49,669 nucleotides of DNA from NCBI RefSeq assembly GCF_046480435.1, contig NZ_PKGC01000016.1, one strand, 5' to 3'. The notes under the pieces were generated by a model that did not search any database, was not told where the DNA came from, and was given only the letters and a program-made list of their open reading frames with translations. The DNA is from Limnospira platensis. GTDB taxonomy: Bacteria > Cyanobacteriota > Cyanobacteriia > Cyanobacteriales > Microcoleaceae. Shown here in pieces: positions 15,342 to 24,992 of this stretch. Both the position numbers and the translations under genes were made by a program. Positions within the stretch are counted from its first letter, which is position 1. Each line of letters starts with the position of its first letter.

Positions 15342-17570
15342 TTAGCGTTGACTGTAATAATAATTAGTTTCCTGACGATCGCCATTAGCAACCATACCCA
15401 AAATGGGGACTCCAGCCATTTCCAACTCTCGCATAGCCAGACCAAAAGCTGATCGATCAGTTTTTCCCAACCCCACCACCATCATCAACCCATTGGTGTG
15501 GGAAGCCAGCAAATTAGCGTCAGCTAAACCCAACAGGGGAGCAGTATCATAGACAACTAAATCAAACTGTTGTCGAAGTTCAGCCATAACTTGCTGCATT
15601 CGCGCGCAAGCCAGCATTCGAGTCGGGTCAACTGGTAAAGGACCAGAAGTTAAAACAAACAGATTTTCGTCCGATGGCGATCGCCTAATCAAACTCTCGA
15701 TCTCCATATTACCAGCGATCGCATCACTGAGACCCTGTAAATTAGACACCCCCAACATCGAATGAATACGGGGGTTACGCAAATCAGCATCTACCAATAA
15801 CACCCGCTGACCCATCGCCGCCGCCCCAATCGCTAAATTTAGGGCTACAGTAGACTTACCATCTGCAGGTCGTGCGGAACTAATCACACAGGAGTTGATT
15901 GGTGATTCCGTAGCCAATTGGCGTAAATTAGCCGTAAGTGATCGGAAAGCCTCGTGAAACACAGAACAGGGGACCATCGACAAATTTGGTAAAACATCGC
16001 TCTCCCCAGTCAAGCGAGAATTAGCCGGAAGCATCAAAGCATCATCGCTGGCTGGAATTACCCCTAACAGGGGAATGGGAGTATTCTCGGCTATTTCTTC
16101 GCTGTTGTGGAACACATTATTAAGGCGATCGACCAATTGAGCTATAATCATTCCCAGGCCTAAACCCGCTAATCCTCCCCAAGCCAGATTTAGGGGAATA
16201 TTCGGCGAAACCGTCTCTAGTTGTCCGGCTGGTAGGCGAGGAATCATTGGGGGGGCGATTAATTGCCAGGATCTAATAGGCGGTTCTATAGTTAATTCTA
16301 GTTCCGCCTGGCGATCCGATAAGTCATTTAGTCGGGTGGTAGCGGTTTCTAGCTCCTGATTTAAGTCCCTGTAGCGGCGGATGACTTCCGGTAAACTTTG
16401 AGAGTATTCTTGTAAACTGGTCGCTGCTGTTTGTAAAACGCGATCGCGTACCTGTAGCATTTCTATCTGATGGGCTGTTACCATCATCTGCTGAATTAAT
16501 CCCATTCGCAGCGAGTCTTGGTGGCTTAAAATACTGGGGTCTACAGTAGTTAAATCTTGACCCAAAACCCGCACCGCCTCTTCTTGGAGTAATGGTAATA
16601 AATGATTGCGTTGGTCTAACAAAGATTGAATTTGTGGGGATGTTTCCTTAAACCTAGCCGACTCTACAGCTACCTCTGTTTCCACAGCCAAGAGTTTTTG
16701 TAGTAGGGTTTGATAGCGAGGAGAATTTGTTAAAGCCGAAGCCATCATCGCCTGTTGGGGGTCCAGTCCTAGCTGTTGTTGTAGAGTTAAATACCGAGAA
16801 TTTTCCTCTTGGAGTTGGGTTTGGGTTTGTAGTCTTTCCGTTTCTATCATCCCTAAGCGATCGCTTATTTGACGACTGGTAACTTCCGGCGTAATCATCA
16901 GATGTTCCTGCTGAAGATTCACAATTTCTCGTTTGAGGTTATTTACCTGGGTCACTAGGGGATTAATTTTCTGGTTAATCATCTCCAGCTTTTGGCTAGT
17001 TTCCGACGGACGTTGTAACCCCCGATGATATTCCAGATATCCCGAAGCGATCGCCTCCAGAATAAACTTAATCTTTTGCGGTTCACTATCTTGGTAACTC
17101 ACCTCTAAAATCTTAGTACCCTCTAGCATTTGCAATTCCAAGGGACTCCCAGAGTTATCATTAAATAGAAACCGATAATCAACTTCCGGGTAGCGACTTT
17201 GAATATTCTCCAAAATATCAGCCATCACCTGGGGACTTTTTAGCATTTTCAACTGAGATGCTTCGTCTAACCCCCCCAGTTCATCTGAGGAACTTATTAA
17301 CAGTTGAAACGTCCCTCTATACTCAGGTAATTGTTCAACCGTCCACCAATAAACCCCCGTTACTGTTGTCGCAGCCACACCCAAAACCACCAACCACCGA
17401 CGAAAAAACAGATCCGCAATTTTCCCAAATATTCCCCTCTGTTTAGCCGTCATTATCTCAACATTTCTCGCTTCCAAATCTCCCGGATACCAGGGGGAAA
17501 ATTCCATCCCTCCCCTAGGTGAACTCCGAGTATAAATCATCGATAACTGAGAACGTCTAGCCTTCTTCAT
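15342..17570 (-). CDS. Polysaccharide co-polymerase / BY-kinase (Wzc-like)
   Basis: 742 residues. An N-terminal Wzz-type part with a membrane segment near residues 56-75 (RRWLVVLGVAATTVTGVYWW) is followed by a long periplasmic coiled-coil region and a second membrane segment at about 470-490. A C-terminal P-loop kinase has Walker A SARPADGKSTVALNLA (around 570), Walker A' VLLVDADLR and Walker B LVVYDTAPLLG. It ends in a short tyrosine cluster (NYYYSQR), the autophosphorylation tail. Such proteins control chain length and export of capsule or exopolysaccharide with Wza. It follows the Wza gene by 78 bp, so the two form an operon. Confidence 0.92.
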   Translation of the reverse strand: MKKARRSQLSMIYTRSSPRGGMEFSPWYPGDLEARNVEIMTAKQRGIFGKIADLFFRRWLVVLGVAATTVTGVYWWTVEQLPEYRGTFQLLISSSDELGGLDEASQLKMLKSPQVMADILENIQSRYPEVDYRFLFNDNSGSPLELQMLEGTKILEVSYQDSEPQKIKFILEAIASGYLEYHRGLQRPSETSQKLEMINQKINPLVTQVNNLKREIVNLQQEHLMITPEVTSRQISDRLGMIETERLQTQTQLQEENSRYLTLQQQLGLDPQQAMMASALTNSPRYQTLLQKLLAVETEVAVESARFKETSPQIQSLLDQRNHLLPLLQEEAVRVLGQDLTTVDPSILSHQDSLRMGLIQQMMVTAHQIEMLQVRDRVLQTAATSLQEYSQSLPEVIRRYRDLNQELETATTRLNDLSDRQAELELTIEPPIRSWQLIAPPMIPRLPAGQLETVSPNIPLNLAWGGLAGLGLGMIIAQLVDRLNNVFHNSEEIAENTPIPLLGVIPASDDALMLPANSRLTGESDVLPNLSMVPCSVFHEAFRSLTANLRQLATESPINSCVISSARPADGKSTVALNLAIGAAAMGQRVLLVDADLRNPRIHSMLGVSNLQGLSDAIAGNMEIESLIRRSPSDENLFVLTSGPLPVDPTRMLACARMQQVMAELRQQFDLVVYDTAPLLGLADANLLASHTNGLMMVVGLGKTDRSAFGLAMRELEMAGVPILGMVANGDRQETNYYYSQR

Positions 17571-17648
17571 GATGCTACTTTAACCTTTACTATTTAGGTG
17601 CGCTAACTAATTATAAAATGAGTTTTTCACAGTCTGAAAAACCCAGCC

Positions 17649-19293
17649 CTAAAAGATACTTATAAACCGCAGAAAACCCAAAACATTATTAATCGGACTT
17701 AAAGTATTGACAACCGTACCCACACCCTCCCGAAAAGCCGCACCCCCTGAACGGTTCACCATAACTACATCGTTATTTCTCAGAACCGGATTATTAGCCT
17801 CATTCACATCATCCGATAGATTAACCGAGATCACCCTTCGAGAAACAGTCCCATCCGGAGATATACGGATTAGTTCTACCCCATTGGAGTCAGCCTGACC
17901 CCGTTTCAAACCCCCCGCCGCCAGAATCACCTGATTTAGGGAACTATTAGGCGGCACCGTAATTGTCCCCGGCTGTAGAACCTCCCCCACCACACTAACA
18001 CGCATTATACCCGGAGAAAAACTAGCTGTTGCCACATTACCAGAAACTGTAGCATCTACAGCCTGGGCTTTAGGCACAATAATTGTATCCCCTCCCTGTA
18101 AAGTAATATCCTCCTGGAGATCCCCCTCTTGTAGAAGTTGCCATAGGTCAACTATAACAGTTTGTTCCGTCCCGGTGCGACTAATGCGCCGCACCCGAAT
18201 TTGTCGAATATCTGCTTCCGGCGTAATTCCTCCCGCCACTTTAATAGCCCTGGTGACTGTAAACACCCCAACCAAATCAACTCCAGCTATACCTCGCAAC
18301 TCCGATACATTTTCCCCCTCAGTCGCAGCCATGGTGTCAATGCTAAGGATATGGGTTCCCGGTCGGTTCACCTCCCCCACCACCGCCACATTAATCGGTC
18401 CGTCAGCATTACTAGCAAAATTAGCACTAGATAACTGACGCGCTTCGTGGCGATTAATATTTGTAACAGTCGGAATATATATCCTATCTCCATCTCTCAG
18501 GGCTAGATCTTGACTCAGATCACCATTTTGGAGAAGTTCCCACAAATCAAGATTAACAATAGTCTCCTCACCTCCCACCCCAGGACGACGGATTTTTACC
18601 TGGCGAATATCGGCGCTAGTAGTTATTCCCCCAGCCATTCGCAAAACCCCCGTTACTGTAGCAGCACTAGAAACACCCCCCATATTTTGCGGCTGGGAAN
18701 NNNNNNNNNNNNNNNNNNNNNNNNNNNNNNNNNNNNNNNNNNNNNNNNNNNNNNNNNNNNNNNNNNNNNNNNNNGGAATTACCCGATACTGTATAAGAAC
18801 CGGGTCTTTTAACTTCTCCGGCGATCGCCACTTGAACAGGTCTCCTCTCCCATAATTTTACCGTGATCAGTGGTCTTTGTAAATATTCCCCATATCGTTC
18901 TTTTAGCAGGTCAGAAACTTGCTCTATCGTCATTCCCTGAACCGCCACTCTCCCAATTAACGGGAGGTTTAAAGTTCCATCTACTGACACCTGATGACGG
19001 CCTCTTTCCCCACTATATTCCGGCACATTAAAAATATCAATTTCTATGCTATCACCCGACCCTAAAATATATTCCCCAGATAACACAGGAGACAAATTAC
19101 TAGACCCATTATTATTAGACCCATTATTAATCGTCGGCATGGGTGGCGGTGGTAAAAACTGCCCCCAAGCTGGGAGAGGCATCAACAGCCAGGTCAAACA
19201 AACACCGGAGACTTTGAACAGGAAAAAATAGAGGTTTTCGGTTTTATAAATAAACCCGTTTTTGAGGATTTTATGTTTGATGATATTGTGCAT
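17649..19293 (-). CDS. Polysaccharide export outer-membrane protein (Wza-like, SLBB), interrupted by a gap
   Basis: Starts at ATG 19293 with a hydrophobic export segment (FKVSGVCLTWLLMPLPAWG), then the Poly_export domain (YILGSGDSIEIDIFNVPEYSG, GTLNLPLIGRVAVQGMT) and several SLBB repeats (VAIAGEVKRPGSY, VAVVGEVNRPGTH, VSVVGEVLQPGTI). The N run at 18700-18774 interrupts the first SLBB unit. The frame differs by one base across the gap, most likely because the gap length is estimated. Apart from that it reads as one protein of about 545 residues. It forms the export channel working with the Wzc-like kinase downstream. Confidence 0.88.
18700..18774. other. Assembly gap (75 N) inside the Wza-like gene
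   Basis: Unknown bases. Reading frames on the two sides do not join at the stated length. Confidence 1.
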
Positions 19294-19370
19294 TTAAAAT
19301 TATCCGCCTATTTTCAGAATCGCCGAATTGTGTTATAAATATATTTTGTCATTGACAGTTGCCGGGATTC

Positions 19371-21273
19371 ATGGAACAATTGAACACAGATGTTTTAGTA
19401 GTTGGTGGAGGTACAGGGGGAACCGCCGCCGCCCTCCAGAGTGCCCGTCGTGGCGCTCATACTATTTTAGTCAGTGAATTTTCCTGGTTAGGAGGAATGT
19501 TAACCTCCGCCGGAGTAGCTGCACCAGACGGTAACGAATTAGTAGCCTTTCAGACAGGTTTATGGGGTGCTTTTTTAAGAGAACTTAGACAAAAACAACC
19601 CACTGGTTTAGACTGGGGATGGGTTAGCTTTTTTAATTATGACCCCCGCATAGGGGCGCAAATTTGGTCAGACTGGGTAAAATCCCAAAAAAATCTACAT
19701 TGGATTTCTGGATATGCACCCCTAGAAGTATTGCGGAAAGGCGATCGCATTACTGGGGTCAGATTCAAAGATTTTACCATTAATGCCCAAGTTACCATTG
19801 ATGCCACAGAATTAGGGGATATTTTAGCTCAAGCTGAAATTCCCTATCGCTGGGGTTGGGAATGGCAACAGCAATGGCTTGAACCTAGCGCTCCCATTAA
19901 ACGTAACCAATTTACGGATAATTGTCCAGTACAAGATCCCACCTGGGTAGTCTTATTACAAGATTTTGGCACAGAAGCCCCAGCCATTAAACCTACCCCA
20001 GAAGCAGATTTTAGCAAATTTCAGGGGGCTTGGGATGGTTACGACCCCCAACAATTCCTCAACTATGGTCGCCTACCTGGGGGGTTAATTATGATTAACT
20101 GGCCCCATAAAGGTAATGATTACGGAGTAGGATTAAATCGTTTGATGGCTTCAGCCCCACAAAAACAGGCATTCTGGCGGGAAAGTCTACAGCATAGTTT
20201 AAATTTCGCCGCCTTTATTCAACAGCACCTAGGAAGGCGCTACGGCTTGGCTGAGAACATATTTCCCCATACTCTATCAGCTTGGAAAACTGACCTAGGC
20301 TTAACTCCTCAGCAACTGGGCGCTTTTGCTATTCACCCCTACTACCGCGAAAGTCGCCGCCTGTGTGGAGTCCAAACTATTACAGAAAATCATATTTTAC
20401 CTATCTCAGAAGGTCGCGTCGCCCCCTTACCTATAGACCACAATGGACAATGTGAGGCGATCGCCATTGGTAATTATCCCAATGATCATCACTACAGCGC
20501 CGGGTTACTACCAGTTAAACTTAAACTACTGCGCTGGGGAGGTCGCTGGACCGGAAGCCCCTTTACTATCCCCTATAGTGCCCTAATTCCAGAAACTACA
20601 GAAGGCTTAATTGTCGCTGAGAAAAATATTTCCGTTTCCCATATCGCTAATGGCGCTACCCGTCTACAACCTGTGGTTTTGGGTATCGGACAGGCGGCGG
20701 GAATGGCTGCGGCTTTATCTGTCCAACAGCGCATATCTCCCCGAATGCTATCAGTGCGATCGCTTCAACAAGCACTATTAACTGACCCCATAGCCCCCGC
20801 CGCCATTATTCCCCTGTTTAACCTTACAGGCGATCGCCCCGATTGGCAAAAATGGCAACAATACTATTTAGACCACCCACAAGCCTATCCCATAACTGGC
20901 GAAATTCCCCAACCCTCCCCCAACCCTCCCCAATTCATATCACCCTCACTATCTGAATTTAGCGGACANNNNNNNNNNNNNNNNNNNNNNNNNNNNNNNN
21001 NNNNNNNNNNNNNNNNNNNNNNNNNNNNNNNNNNNNNNNNNNNNNNNNNNNNNNNNNNNNNNNNNNNTTCACCGCCACCCAGACCAAGAATATACCCTCA
21101 CCCTCTCTCAACCTCACTCACTCCTCGGTCAGGTCTGGAGTCTCGTCACCCTACACCCACACATCAATCAACAATTACAAACCATCCCTACCGCTACCCC
21201 CATCACTGTTTGCGGACGACACAACTCCGCCGGTCGCTGGCTACTCGTCGAAGTCATCAAAGAGTTATGTTAA
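19371..21273 (+). CDS. FAD-dependent oxidoreductase, interrupted by a gap
   Basis: Starts at ATG 19371 (MEQLNTDVLVVGGGTGGTAAALQ), giving an N-terminal FAD-binding GxGxxG Rossmann loop; an upstream TTG at 19359 is less likely. It resembles the FAD_oxidored family (PF12831): VIDATELGD, HPYYRESRRLCG and the C-terminal GATRLQPVVLGIGQAAGMAAAL. The N run 20969-21067 falls near the C-terminus. After it a different frame carries HRHPDQEYTLTLSQ to VEVIKELC and stops at 21273, which I take as the true end. The substrate is unknown. It is divergent from the wza/wzc operon. Confidence 0.8.
20969..21067. other. Assembly gap (99 N) inside the FAD oxidoreductase gene
   Basis: Unknown bases; the frame changes across the gap, so the length is probably estimated. 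Confidence 1.
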
Positions 21274-21446
21274 GTTTTGTAACAAAAAAAATCGCCTTTT
21301 ATGACTGGGGGGTTGACAAAAGCGATATCCCCGTGGTAGTCTATATCATAATAGGAATATTGACATTTTTTTAAAAAGTTAACAGATTTATATTATAACC
21401 TATACTTTTTTCATATTATCATGACTGTCCGAGAGCTGTCAACCCC
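21264..21446. repeat. Intergenic MITE-like element, copy A
   Basis: Begins TTATGTTAAGTTTTGTAAC, overlapping the stop of the FAD gene. It holds GGGGTTGACA (21309-21318) and ends with its inverse TGTCAACCCC (21437-21446), about 120 bp apart. Related copies lie at 27572-27771 and 35332-35534. Just downstream of the first arm is a TTGACA and an AT-rich stretch that could serve as a promoter. Confidence 0.7.
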
Positions 21447-21565
21447 TAGCCGTAGATGTCAGCGCCACCAGTACCGTAGGGGTGAACAAAAAAATTATCA
21501 GATTATCCTGATATAGGCCTATTAGATTGGTATCAGGAAATGGACGCTTTAATACGGACATTTCC

Positions 21566-21820
21566 ATGAAACTCAACCCTACTTTTGGCTTTTCTATGTT
21601 GCTGTTGTTAGGCATTGCCAGTCCCGCGAAAGCGATGGAACTAGCCCCAACCACACAGCAATTAGAATCGATGACTAATCAATATATGCTATCAGCGCAA
21701 ACGGAGCATCATGGCTCCCGCAGTCCCTGGCAAGGAACACCCCGACGGGGATTTGCTGAGACATTCGAGCAAACATCTCCATCAGAATCCCTGTTTCCCC
21801 ATCGTGGCAGTGGCCGCTAA
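21566..21820 (+). CDS. patX: PatX-type secreted precursor ending in RGSGR
   Basis: 84 residues from ATG 21566. Residues 1-23 are a Sec-type signal peptide (MKLNPTFGFSMLLLLGIASP then AKA, likely cleavage site). The middle is polar and low in complexity. The last five residues are Arg-Gly-Ser-Gly-Arg (80-84), preceded by Pro-His. RGSGR is the HetR-binding pentapeptide of PatS, and a secreted protein ending in HRG(S/T)GR is the definition of PatX, reported next to hetR in many filamentous cyanobacteria, including ones that form no heterocysts. Here hetR is the next gene downstream. The likely role is an exported or processed signal that inhibits HetR. A GTG-led longer frame from 21527 is less likely. 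Confidence 0.9.
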   Translation: MKLNPTFGFSMLLLLGIASPAKAMELAPTTQQLESMTNQYMLSAQTEHHGSRSPWQGTPRRGFAETFEQTSPSESLFPHRGSGR

Positions 21821-21988
21821 TCAATGACTGATGATTCCGGTAGGAAAATCCCCTTCTAGTGTCATGTTTTAGCCCCAATAAATTTTAGAACATAAATCCG
21901 AGTATTTGTCAACAAATACAACCAATCTATAAAGACCACAACTGCCGAACATTTCCATGAGTTTATGGATGTTGGGCGGTTTTGTGTG

Positions 21989-21994
21989 TATAAT
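21989..21994 (+). promoter_or_regulatory. Possible -10 of hetR
   Basis: A perfect TATAAT with only a weak -35 (TGGATG, 17 bp upstream). Transcription from about 22001 would give hetR a leader of about 285 bases, in line with the long hetR leaders known in Anabaena. Confidence 0.4.
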
Positions 21995-22017
21995 AAGCAT
22001 ATCTAAACTAAACTAAT

Positions 22018-22076
22018 CTCAATTGGAAAGCCCTGAGTGCCGAGGGTGCGTCCAAACTACTATATTACCAATTGAG
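22018..22076 (+). other. Inverted repeat in the hetR leader
   Basis: CTCAATTGG (22018-22026) and CCAATTGAG (22068-22076) are perfect 9-bp arms separated by 41 bases. In RNA they would close a hairpin within the leader, upstream of a second G/C-rich stretch at 22105-22180. No known riboswitch was recognised. The rest of 21821-22286 has no gene. Confidence 0.45.
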
Positions 22077-22286
22077 GAAAGGCCAGGTAAGTTGTCTAAT
22101 AAAATAGGTTGCGCCCGGTCATAAGTCCCCGTGGCAAACCCATACTAGCATCAGGGATAGAAACTGCGCGGTCTCCAGTCGTTTATTTATTTACTCAGCA
22201 ATAGATCTGGGTAAGATAACCCATTCTCACTAATGGGGATAATACCATTCATCTCATATATTATTTATGAAATTCCAGGGATTGTC

Positions 22287-23189
22287 ATGAAAAAAGATAC
22301 AGATCTGATCAAAAGCCTTAGCCCCAGTGGCATGGATCAGATCATGCTTTATTTGGCTTTTAGCGCCATGAGAACCAGTGGGCATAGACATGGGGCATTT
22401 TTAGATGCGGCGGCAACTGCCGCTAAATGTGCTATCTATACAACTTATATGGAGCAGGGTGAAAACCTCCGCATGACCGGACACCTACATCATATTGAAC
22501 CCAAACGGGTGAAAGTGATTGTTGAGGAAGTCCGGGAAGCACTGACCGAAGGGAAGCTCTTAAAAATGTTGGGTTCTACGGAACCTCGCTATCTGATTCA
22601 GTTTCCCTATGTGTGGCTAGAGCAGTACCCTTGGCAACCGGGAAAAGCCAGAGTCCCGGGTAGCAGTTTAACTCAAGAAGAAAAACGGGTAATTGAAAGT
22701 CGTTTACCCAAGTATTTACCCGATGCTCAATTGATCAACTCTTTTCAGTTTATGGAATTGATTGAGTTTCTCCATAGACGTTCTCAAGAAGACATCGAAC
22801 CTAGTAGACGGATGCCATTAAGTGAAGCCTTAACAGAACATATTAAGCGACGCTTGATCTACTCTGGGACAGTCACTAAAATAGATTCTCCTTGGGGGAT
22901 GCCTTTCTATGCTCTGACCCGCGCTTCCTATTCTCCCGAAGATCAGGAAGAACGCACCTATATTATGGTGGAAGATACCGCTAGGTATTTCCGTTTAATG
23001 AGGGACTGGGCGGAACGTCAGCCCAAGGTAATGCGGGTTTTGGAGGAATTGGATATTCCCAGCGATCGCATTGAGTCAGCCTTAGAAGAGTTAGATGAGA
23101 TCATTCGCCAGTGGGCTGATCGCTATCATCAGACCGGAGGTGAAGCCATGGTTCTGCAAATGGTATTTGGGCCCCATGAGAGCGATTAA
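22287..23189 (+). CDS. hetR: HetR, master regulator of cell differentiation
   Basis: 300 residues from ATG 22287 (MKKDTDLIKSLSPSGMDQIM); an upstream ATG at 22233 would add a non-conserved extension. The sequence aligns closely with Anabaena HetR without a visible gap. Conserved residues keep the Anabaena numbers: Cys48, Ser152, Ser179, Arg223 and the PatS-contact residues Arg250, Leu252, Glu253, Glu254, Asp256, Asp270 and Glu271. HetR is a dimeric DNA-binding protein with flap and hood domains whose hood binds RGSGR peptides, which blocks DNA binding. In a non-heterocystous filament its targets are unknown. The neighbouring patX supplies the matching ligand. Confidence 0.97.
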   Translation: MKKDTDLIKSLSPSGMDQIMLYLAFSAMRTSGHRHGAFLDAAATAAKCAIYTTYMEQGENLRMTGHLHHIEPKRVKVIVEEVREALTEGKLLKMLGSTEPRYLIQFPYVWLEQYPWQPGKARVPGSSLTQEEKRVIESRLPKYLPDAQLINSFQFMELIEFLHRRSQEDIEPSRRMPLSEALTEHIKRRLIYSGTVTKIDSPWGMPFYALTRASYSPEDQEERTYIMVEDTARYFRLMRDWAERQPKVMRVLEELDIPSDRIESALEELDEIIRQWADRYHQTGGEAMVLQMVFGPHESD

Positions 23190-23286
23190 TCCCCCTTTGG
23201 TAATCTCTCTGGAAAATACCCGGTTTTTGTGGCTCACCACAGGGTAGGATGTAACGATGTGAAAGCTATGGCAGAATCGACCATCC

Positions 23287-24585
23287 ATGACCCATGACCA
23301 GATAGCCGAACAGCTTCTGGAGTTGGCGGCAAAAGCCGGAGCAGAAGTGGCGGAGGTATTCCGAGCTACGTCCCAAGCTCGCCCCCTCTTTTTTGAAGCT
23401 AACCGACTCAAACAAATCGAACGGATTGAATCAGAGGGAATTGTTCTGCGATTGTGGCGCGATGGCCGCCCCGGATTGGCTGTCGCCCACGGTGCAGTAC
23501 CCCCTCAAAAATTAGTCGAGCGAGCGATCGCTCTATCAGCTCTTAATCACCCCGAAACCATTACCATAGCCGATGATACTTCCCTAAATCACTATCCGGC
23601 GATCGGAAATTCCATCGAACTAGAACAGCTTATGGCCTGGGGAAAAGAGACCATTAGCTGCATTCGAGATATCTACCCAGATATTATCTGCTCAGGAGAA
23701 TGGGATTGTGAAGTCGAATCAACCCGCCTGATTAATTCCAGAGGTCTTGATTGTAGCCACACCGATACAACCCTCAGCGCTTATTTGGAAACCGAATTAG
23801 TCCAGGAAAATGATTTTCTCTACATTTCCGACGGTCAGACTCAACGGGGTAGCCTTGAACCACAGTTATTGAGCCAACGCATTCTCCAGCGCCTGGAATG
23901 GGCTAGGGAAAACGCACCCCCCTTGGTTGGGCGCGTCCCCATTTTATTTACCGCCAAAGCCGCAGATATGTTATGGGGTACAGTTTCCGCTGCTCTCAAT
24001 GGTAAACAAGTCCTAGAACGGTCTTCTCCCTGGAGCGATCGCCTCGGAACCCAAGTTGTGTCTACCTCCCTTACCCTCTCTCAGAAACCCGCCCTAGGGC
24101 CGTTTAGCTGCCCCTTTGATGATGAGGGAATTCCCACCCGTCCCATTGTCTTTATTCAAGATGGCATACTCAAGCTATTTTATACTGATTTAACTACCGG
24201 GCGCACCCTCGGTAGTGGTACCACAGGGAACGGGTTTCGAGCCAATTTGAATAGTTATCCTACCCCCGGATTATTCAATTTGTTAATTGAACCCGGACGC
24301 GACTCTATGCAAGACTTAATTAAACAGCTAGACCACGGTCTAATTATTGATCAGATGTTAGGAGCGGCTGCCGGAATTACCGGGGAATTTTCCGTTAATG
24401 TCGATCTGGGATATCGCATTGAAAATGGTCACGTTGTCGGTCGGGTTAAAAATACCATGGTTTCTGGAAATGTCTACACCGCCTTAAAGCAAGTAGTTAA
24501 TGTCGGAGGAGATGCTAACTGGAATGGTTCTATTTATACTCCATCTGTTATTGTCGAAGGGTTATCCGTTACCGCCAGCAGTTAA
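23287..24585 (+). CDS. pmbA: TldE/PmbA family protein
   Basis: 432 residues from ATG 23287. N-terminal LLELAAKAGAEVAEVF and the C-terminal GTTGNGFRANLNSYPTPGLFNLLIEPG, GAAAGITGEFSVNVDLGYRIENGHVVGRVKN and MVSGN blocks are those of TldD/TldE peptidase complexes. There is no HExxxH motif, so this is the TldE (PmbA) subunit, which partners the metallopeptidase TldD in trimming unfolded or modified peptides. tldD is not in the window. A link with processing of the PatX peptide upstream cannot be shown from sequence. Confidence 0.9.
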   Translation: MTHDQIAEQLLELAAKAGAEVAEVFRATSQARPLFFEANRLKQIERIESEGIVLRLWRDGRPGLAVAHGAVPPQKLVERAIALSALNHPETITIADDTSLNHYPAIGNSIELEQLMAWGKETISCIRDIYPDIICSGEWDCEVESTRLINSRGLDCSHTDTTLSAYLETELVQENDFLYISDGQTQRGSLEPQLLSQRILQRLEWARENAPPLVGRVPILFTAKAADMLWGTVSAALNGKQVLERSSPWSDRLGTQVVSTSLTLSQKPALGPFSCPFDDEGIPTRPIVFIQDGILKLFYTDLTTGRTLGSGTTGNGFRANLNSYPTPGLFNLLIEPGRDSMQDLIKQLDHGLIIDQMLGAAAGITGEFSVNVDLGYRIENGHVVGRVKNTMVSGNVYTALKQVVNVGGDANWNGSIYTPSVIVEGLSVTASS

Positions 24586-24598
24586 TTGCAACAGTCCA

Positions 24599-24946
24599 TT
24601 AACGCCAGTTTTTCTCAGCCTGGTCTAACACATAGGCGGCGACCTGTTTGATTTCTGAGACACTCAGGCGGTCAGAATAAGCCGACATATTGCTTTTACC
24701 ATTAGACACAATTTCTGCGATCGCCTCTATTGAGTCGTAGCCATTGCGTTGGAGAGCCCGCTGTTTCAGATTTTTACCCCGCCTAATAATGTTACCACCC
24801 CCAGCATGACAGCCCACACAGTGGACGCTAAAAATCTCAGCCCCCTGATCAAAATTCAGATTATCTGCGATCGCCATAGGTGTTAAACACCCCCACAATA
24901 GGCTAACACTCACCAGTAAAATACTTAATAGATTTCTCATGATCAT
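24599..24946 (-). CDS. Cytochrome c6-like protein
   Basis: 115 residues from ATG 24946 (MIMRN; ATG 24940 also possible). The signal peptide runs to about Ala27 (MAIA-D), sending it to the lumen or periplasm. The haem site is CVGCH at 43-47, and the axial Met is in KSNMSAYSDRL. The C-terminal IKQVAAYVLDQAEKNW matches the cytochrome c6 family. Its sequence differs clearly from the main c6 of Arthrospira as I recall it, for example in the basic NIIRRGKNLKQRALQRNG segment, so it may be a c6B/c6C-type variant. It is convergent with pmbA, with 13 bp between the stops. Confidence 0.85.
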   Translation of the reverse strand: MIMRNLLSILLVSVSLLWGCLTPMAIADNLNFDQGAEIFSVHCVGCHAGGGNIIRRGKNLKQRALQRNGYDSIEAIAEIVSNGKSNMSAYSDRLSVSEIKQVAAYVLDQAEKNWR

Positions 24947-24992
24947 CAATTTCGGTTAATCGCCTTCTACCATTACTTCGACTTACTTCGAC

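Noticed and set aside
18667..19293. Separate short Wza-like gene
   Set aside because: It and the 17649-18683 frame are halves of one gene split by the N gap.
21447..21490. HetR operator-like inverted repeat CCCCTA...TAGGGG before patX
   Set aside because: The arms are only about 6 bp, widely spaced, and one overlaps the MITE-like element end, so the match is too weak.
22061..22100. RNase P-like GAGGAAAG in the hetR leader
   Set aside because: Only a short match; the rest of the conserved RNase P core is missing.
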